DNA of 64,000 nucleotides from Parietaria judaica (taxonomy: Eukaryota; Streptophyta; Magnoliopsida; Rosales; Urticaceae), in NCBI GenBank assembly GCA_954871525.1, contig OX940860.1:28366001-28430000 (forward strand), given 5' to 3'. The first letter of the stretch is position 1, and each line of letters begins with the position of its first letter. Position numbers and translations under genes: made by a program. The notes beneath the pieces were generated by a model. It searched no databases, was not told where the DNA came from, and saw nothing but the letters and a program-made list of their open reading frames with translations. Shown piece after piece: positions 56,118 through 64,000 of this stretch.

Positions 56118-56864
56118 AAATATTTCTTACTCTCTGGTTCTATATGTGCGGCAAAAAAAATGTGATATAAGATTGCATTAGTCACTTAATAACATAAGCA
56201 CGTGGCATGGGAAGCTGTTACCAAAATATTCGGCTATAGTTAAAGAAGTGGGTCAACAAATTATCCACGTAATTATAGTAACAAATAAATCTTTCAATAA
56301 AATAATACTTAATATTTTATTATTAAAAGAACGGTTACTTTGAAGACTTAGAATAAGGTGGTTACAGAAAACCCAAAATAAGTGGGTAACTTTATCCTAA
56401 ATAATTGCCACTTCAACTTTATTATTTAAAAAAAAAAATAAAAAAATAATAATAATATAATTAGCCACGATTTACCGTAACAAAATATATATTTTATTTT
56501 ATATTTTAAATCATAAACACGATTTTAAAACTTTATACGTGTTTACAAGATCAAAAACATGGATCATCATTATATTGATCATGAAAAATAAAATAAAATA
56601 TATACATACTGACTATGATGAAAAATAAAGTCAGGATGTTCTTGATCGATCAAACACGTACAAAAAAATAATTGCATATCAATCCCAACATATATGCACA
56701 TATACAGATTCCATATACAAATTCAATCATGATATTAAGCATATATACATATGTCAAAGAAGACCAAAACATCGATCTTCACATTAAATTGATCGACATG
56801 AACATTGCACACCAGTGAAAATTAAATCACATACGTTATAGGAAATCATTGGTTCAACAATCAA
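55497..56864 (-). other. 5' leader of the copia element
   Basis: About 1.37 kb, AT-rich, between primer binding site and gag start, with a TA microsatellite at 56076-56113. Long for a leader; no ORF was recognised. Confidence 0.5.
56076..56113. repeat. (TA)n microsatellite
   Basis: 38-bp TA run inside the copia leader. Confidence 0.95.
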
Positions 56865-56877
56865 GGCTCGGATACCA
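56865..56877 (-). promoter_or_regulatory. Primer binding site of the copia element
   Basis: On the minus strand TGGTATCCGAGCC lies two bases inside the 5' LTR. It is a near match to the TGGTATCAGAGC primer site complementary to initiator tRNA-Met. Confidence 0.8.
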
Positions 56878-57921
56878 CATGTAAGCATTAATTTAATGTT
56901 ATACATGATTATGCAAACAGGTTCTCTAATATTGCATAGGAAAATTATTAGCCAAGATCTTAGAACGAGATGATTTTCACATATAAATATTAGATCAAGA
57001 AGGCGTACCTTGATCCATGATCGTAATAATAGCGGAAACGATTAATCACCGGAATTGCGTTTCTCTCTCTTAACCTCTTTAGAGTGACAAGCCTTCTTTG
57101 ATGGAGAGGAAAACTTACGTAGGTAGAGAGAAGACCAATTCTTAGGGTTTCTCTTTATATAGACTCATCATCAGGGTATAATAGGAATTTACCTTTATTT
57201 AATTAAACCAATTAGATTTATCTTATTATTATTAAACCCATTATTTAAATTGCCCAATGGGCCACATACGTGAGTCTAACAAATTAACCCTTTATTAAAT
57301 ATGAATTGTGTATATTATATATCCTCACAACAGTAAACACATGAGCACAATACACTCAATGTTTTTTTCTTCCATCGTGGGGCCCCTAATTTACAAATCT
57401 ATTATAGTCTTGGGCCTACCATGTATACCCTAAGGGCCGGTACTGAATCTAACTGAGCTTGAATCGTTAGATCTCTCCGGAAACGAGCTCTCCGGAGAAA
57501 TCCCTCCAGAATTGATTCGTCCCACGTTTCTCCAGTGCCTCAACCTTTTGGACAATCAACTAGAAGGCCAAATACCGCAGGGTCGACAGTTCGATATGTT
57601 CACAAACTCGTCTTTTGGAGGCAACTTAGGCATGTGTGGGATACCATTGACAAAGAAATGTGTACGTGTTCTCGACAGAGACGCTAGCCGAGCAGTCGAG
57701 ACAGGATCGGACTCAGAGATTGGTTTCGATTGGGAGCCGGTTCTGCTCGGATATGGATGCAGTTTCCTTGCAGCAGCAATCGCCGGACATTACATCCTCC
57801 CGAAGAGTCGGAATTGGGTTGCAAAAGCTTTTGGAAGAAACATATAGTAAGCGTATACTATATATTTAGCATATGTTTTGTCATTGAAGTATGTAATTTG
57901 AAGAAGATCAAAACTTTGGTA

Positions 57922-57922
<1 letters not shown>

Positions 57923-57965
<43 letters not shown>
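57923..57965. repeat. (ATT)n microsatellite
   Basis: About 14 tandem ATT units. Confidence 0.95.
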
Positions 57966-57967
<2 letters not shown>

Positions 57968-58277
57968 ATTAATTTCAAGATTGCGTAAAACGGGAAAATA
58001 AAAAGACTGACGAGCAATGTCGGTAACAGAGTTCGGGAATATCACATGTGTCAATTAATTTGAATACTTTCATTCATGAATATTTTAATCCGTTACAAGC
58101 TTACAGCACAATTGTGTAAAAAAATAATAATTTCCTACGTTAAAAATAGAGGTTTACATGAGAGTATAAATAGTGTAGCTACTTCGTTCTAAAATAAATA
58201 TTTTATTTATTTTAGTTGAATAGTATGTATGTAGTATGTACAAATTCCGATTTATAATTTGTGATAAAAGAGTGCAA

Positions 58278-58305
<28 letters not shown>
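58278..58305. repeat. (TA)n microsatellite
   Basis: 28-bp TA run about 220 bp before the RecQ start codon. Confidence 0.9.
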
Positions 58306-58308
<3 letters not shown>

Positions 58309-58459
58309 TATGTTTGAGCAAAGTTTGGAAACAATTGAAGAATTTATAAAATGGGGCCTAGGAAGGCCCAATTCGACAGAAAGAAGGCCTTTTTTTTTGG
58401 CCCAAAGCTCTCTAAAACGCACCGTTTTAGCTTCCCCGCCATTTTTACAAAGAAATCTC

Positions 58460-58516
58460 GGCGCGGGAAAATAGTCGAAACATTCATCCCCAAATTCAGT
58501 CCGATTCAAACCCTAG
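58460..58516 (+). promoter_or_regulatory. E2F-like site and telo-box before the RecQ gene
   Basis: GGCGCGGGAAAA (58460-58471) contains the reverse of the E2F consensus TTTCCCGC. AAACCCTAG (58508-58516), 13 bp before the start codon, is a telo-box. The two together are common in plant genes of DNA replication and repair. No TATA box is evident. Confidence 0.55.
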
Positions 58517-58528
58517 AAACCATCAGAA

Positions 58529-63195
<4,667 letters not shown>

Positions 63196-64000
63196 GCAGA
63201 GGCATGTGCGTAAAGGGACTAAAATGCAATGATTCTTCGTGGATTTTAGCCCACTTAAGGTATGTCTTCTTGTTATTTTGGCCCCAGATAGCATAGAGTG
63301 CAAGTCATTTATTCTCATTCTTGTTCCACAACCCTCCATTTCTTGTCTACGCCTCCTTGGACGATTATGGGTGGGGGTATATTTGTAAAAATTTTCTTCT
63401 ATTGATATATTATGCTCTTTTTTTCTTCTTCAATATATGTGTGTCAATGGCCACTCGGTTTGAAAAGTTGCACAAGTGGTCTGTCTGTGTGTTTTGTTGT
63501 AACAATAGTTAGATGATTAACTTCAAAAAAGTGAAATTAATCTAGATATGTACATATATATAGTATATACATGTTCTTTGGTATTTTAATGGGTAATTTT
63601 GGAATCCCAAACCTCCTAAAAAATCTTAAGAATACCTTTACTATGAAATTGGCAATAATTTTTATTTTTATTTTTTTTATTTTTATTTTTATTTTTATAG
63701 ATTTATACTTGTATATATATATATATTTAACTCTAAAATAATATTAAAACTAAGTTTCAAAATTTTCAAAATAATCTTATTATTACATTATTATAACTTT
63801 CTAATAATTTTAATCGTTCATTATTTATATAGTGGCTATTTGTTAATGTAAGAAATAGAGGGGTTATTGTTGCACTGCCCTTTTCTGGAGAAGAGCTAAA
63901 AACTCACTTTTGCCTCTGAATTTCTGAATTTTATGTTTTAACCCCTTTATAAGTTTTCTCATTTCGCAAATCCCCTGAAACAATTTCAGGTTGTTCGTTG
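63196..64000. other. 3' flank of the RecQ gene and AT-rich intergenic sequence
   Basis: Includes the RecQ 3' untranslated region. A (TTTTTAT)n-like stretch lies at about 63661-63700 and a short TA run at about 63712-63727. No gene was recognised up to the window end. Confidence 0.5.

Larger units (their letters stand above)
50574..57281 (-). mobile_element. Ty1-copia retrotransposon, near complete, 6.7 kb
   Basis: LTRs at 50574-50974 (3') and 56880-57281 (5'), about 400 bp each, start TGTAAGCATT and end GTCTAACA (plus-strand reading). AATTA flanks both sides (50569-50573 and 57282-57286). The LTRs differ at about a dozen positions by eye, roughly 3%, so this insertion is older than the Tat element. 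Minus-strand TATA boxes lie in both LTRs (about 50855-50845 and 57161-57153). It is nested in the small hAT element, which is nested in the RLP remnant. Confidence 0.93.
50444..57445. mobile_element. Small hAT element with 8-bp duplication, interrupted by a copia element
   Basis: AATCTAAC at 50436-50443 and 57446-57453 is the target duplication. The ends CAGGGCCGGCCCTGAG and the complement of CTAAGGGCCGGTACTG are hAT-type. Only about 295 bp belong to the hAT element itself (50444-50573 and 57287-57445); the rest is the nested copia element. Its GGGGCCCTAGGCGAAG text matches the element at 47673, so both belong to one family. Confidence 0.87.
49180..57847 (+). pseudogene. 3' remnant of an LRR receptor-like protein gene, split by insertions
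   Basis: Three pieces of one reading frame are present: about 49180-49295 (island domain, KSKLVYIGDNLEYYQVSVTV), 50308-50443 (LSNNNFHRAIP, LRSLIVLNLSSNNFQG) and 57446-57847 (ESLDLSGNELSGEIP, then QGRQFDMFTNSSFGG, the cysteine cap MCGIPLTKKC, membrane helix LLGYGCSFLAAAIAGHYIL and stop). If the inserted elements and one copy of each duplication are left out, the pieces join in frame. The first about 750 residues expected of an RLP are absent upstream. It corresponds to the last quarter of the intact RLP on the opposite strand at 43.8-46.9 kb, with which it shares the domain order but clear divergence. Confidence 0.87.
57848..58350. other. Intergenic region with two microsatellites
   Basis: Holds the RLP remnant's 3' flank, (ATT)n at 57923-57965 and (TA)n at 58278-58305. 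Nothing else was recognised. Confidence 0.55.

Noticed and set aside
57512..57847. Separate small gene of 111 codons
   Set aside because: It is the C-terminal end of the interrupted receptor-like protein remnant; upstream residues continue in frame to the hAT target duplication.

Overview
This is a plant nuclear window, most likely a eudicot. The evidence is AT-rich intergenic DNA, GT-AG introns, an intronless Cf-9-type receptor-like protein, a DUF3511 protein, a RECQI1-type helicase, and a dense, layered set of plant transposons (Ty3-gypsy Tat lineage, Ty1-copia, MULE, hAT, foldback/MITE). The species cannot be named from the sequence alone.

Layout. 1-2.3 kb: TA microsatellites and a 1-kb hAT-type element with an 8-bp target duplication. 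2.3-7.5 kb: a decayed Mutator-like transposase gene and a rearranged partial second copy of it. 7.5-22.7 kb: a 15.2-kb block of two Tat retrotransposons in opposite orientation, inserted into the second MULE copy and bounded by a perfect 5-bp duplication (TTAAC). Each Tat unit has an additional antisense reading frame with its own TATA box. 22.96-25.4 kb: a seven-exon Ppx/GppA-type phosphatase gene whose start codon lies only about 216 bp from the retrotransposon block. 25.4-32.5 kb: gene-poor DNA with a MITE, a 992-bp nested palindrome with a 9-bp duplication, and a PIF/Harbinger-like element carrying a GC-rich minisatellite. 32.6-37.9 kb: a ten-exon 3'-5' exonuclease (MUT-7/RNase D-like) with MITEs in two introns. 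38-41.7 kb: a decayed hAT-like element and a second large foldback. 42.2 kb: a DUF3511 gene. 43.8-46.9 kb (minus): an intact LRR receptor-like protein. 47.7 kb: another hAT element with an 8-bp duplication. 49.2-57.8 kb (plus): the 3' remnant of a second receptor-like protein gene, split by a solo LTR and by a small hAT element that itself holds a 6.7-kb copia element. 58.5-63.2 kb: a ten-exon RECQI1-type DNA helicase. 63.2-64 kb: AT-rich intergenic sequence.

Five host genes look functional or nearly so: phosphatase, exonuclease, DUF3511, receptor-like protein and RecQ helicase. They are not a pathway; this is an ordinary plant gene neighbourhood reshaped by insertions. The most unusual structure is the chimeric Tat block. 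Its two LTRs are almost identical (2 differences in 681 bp), yet its gag-pol frame has about ten lesions. A 426-bp internal segment is duplicated outside the left LTR, and only 25 bp of the outer element's second LTR survive. Its right LTR points straight at the phosphatase gene. Exon coordinates were derived by hand from splice signals and reading-frame continuity; no alignment or transcript evidence was available.
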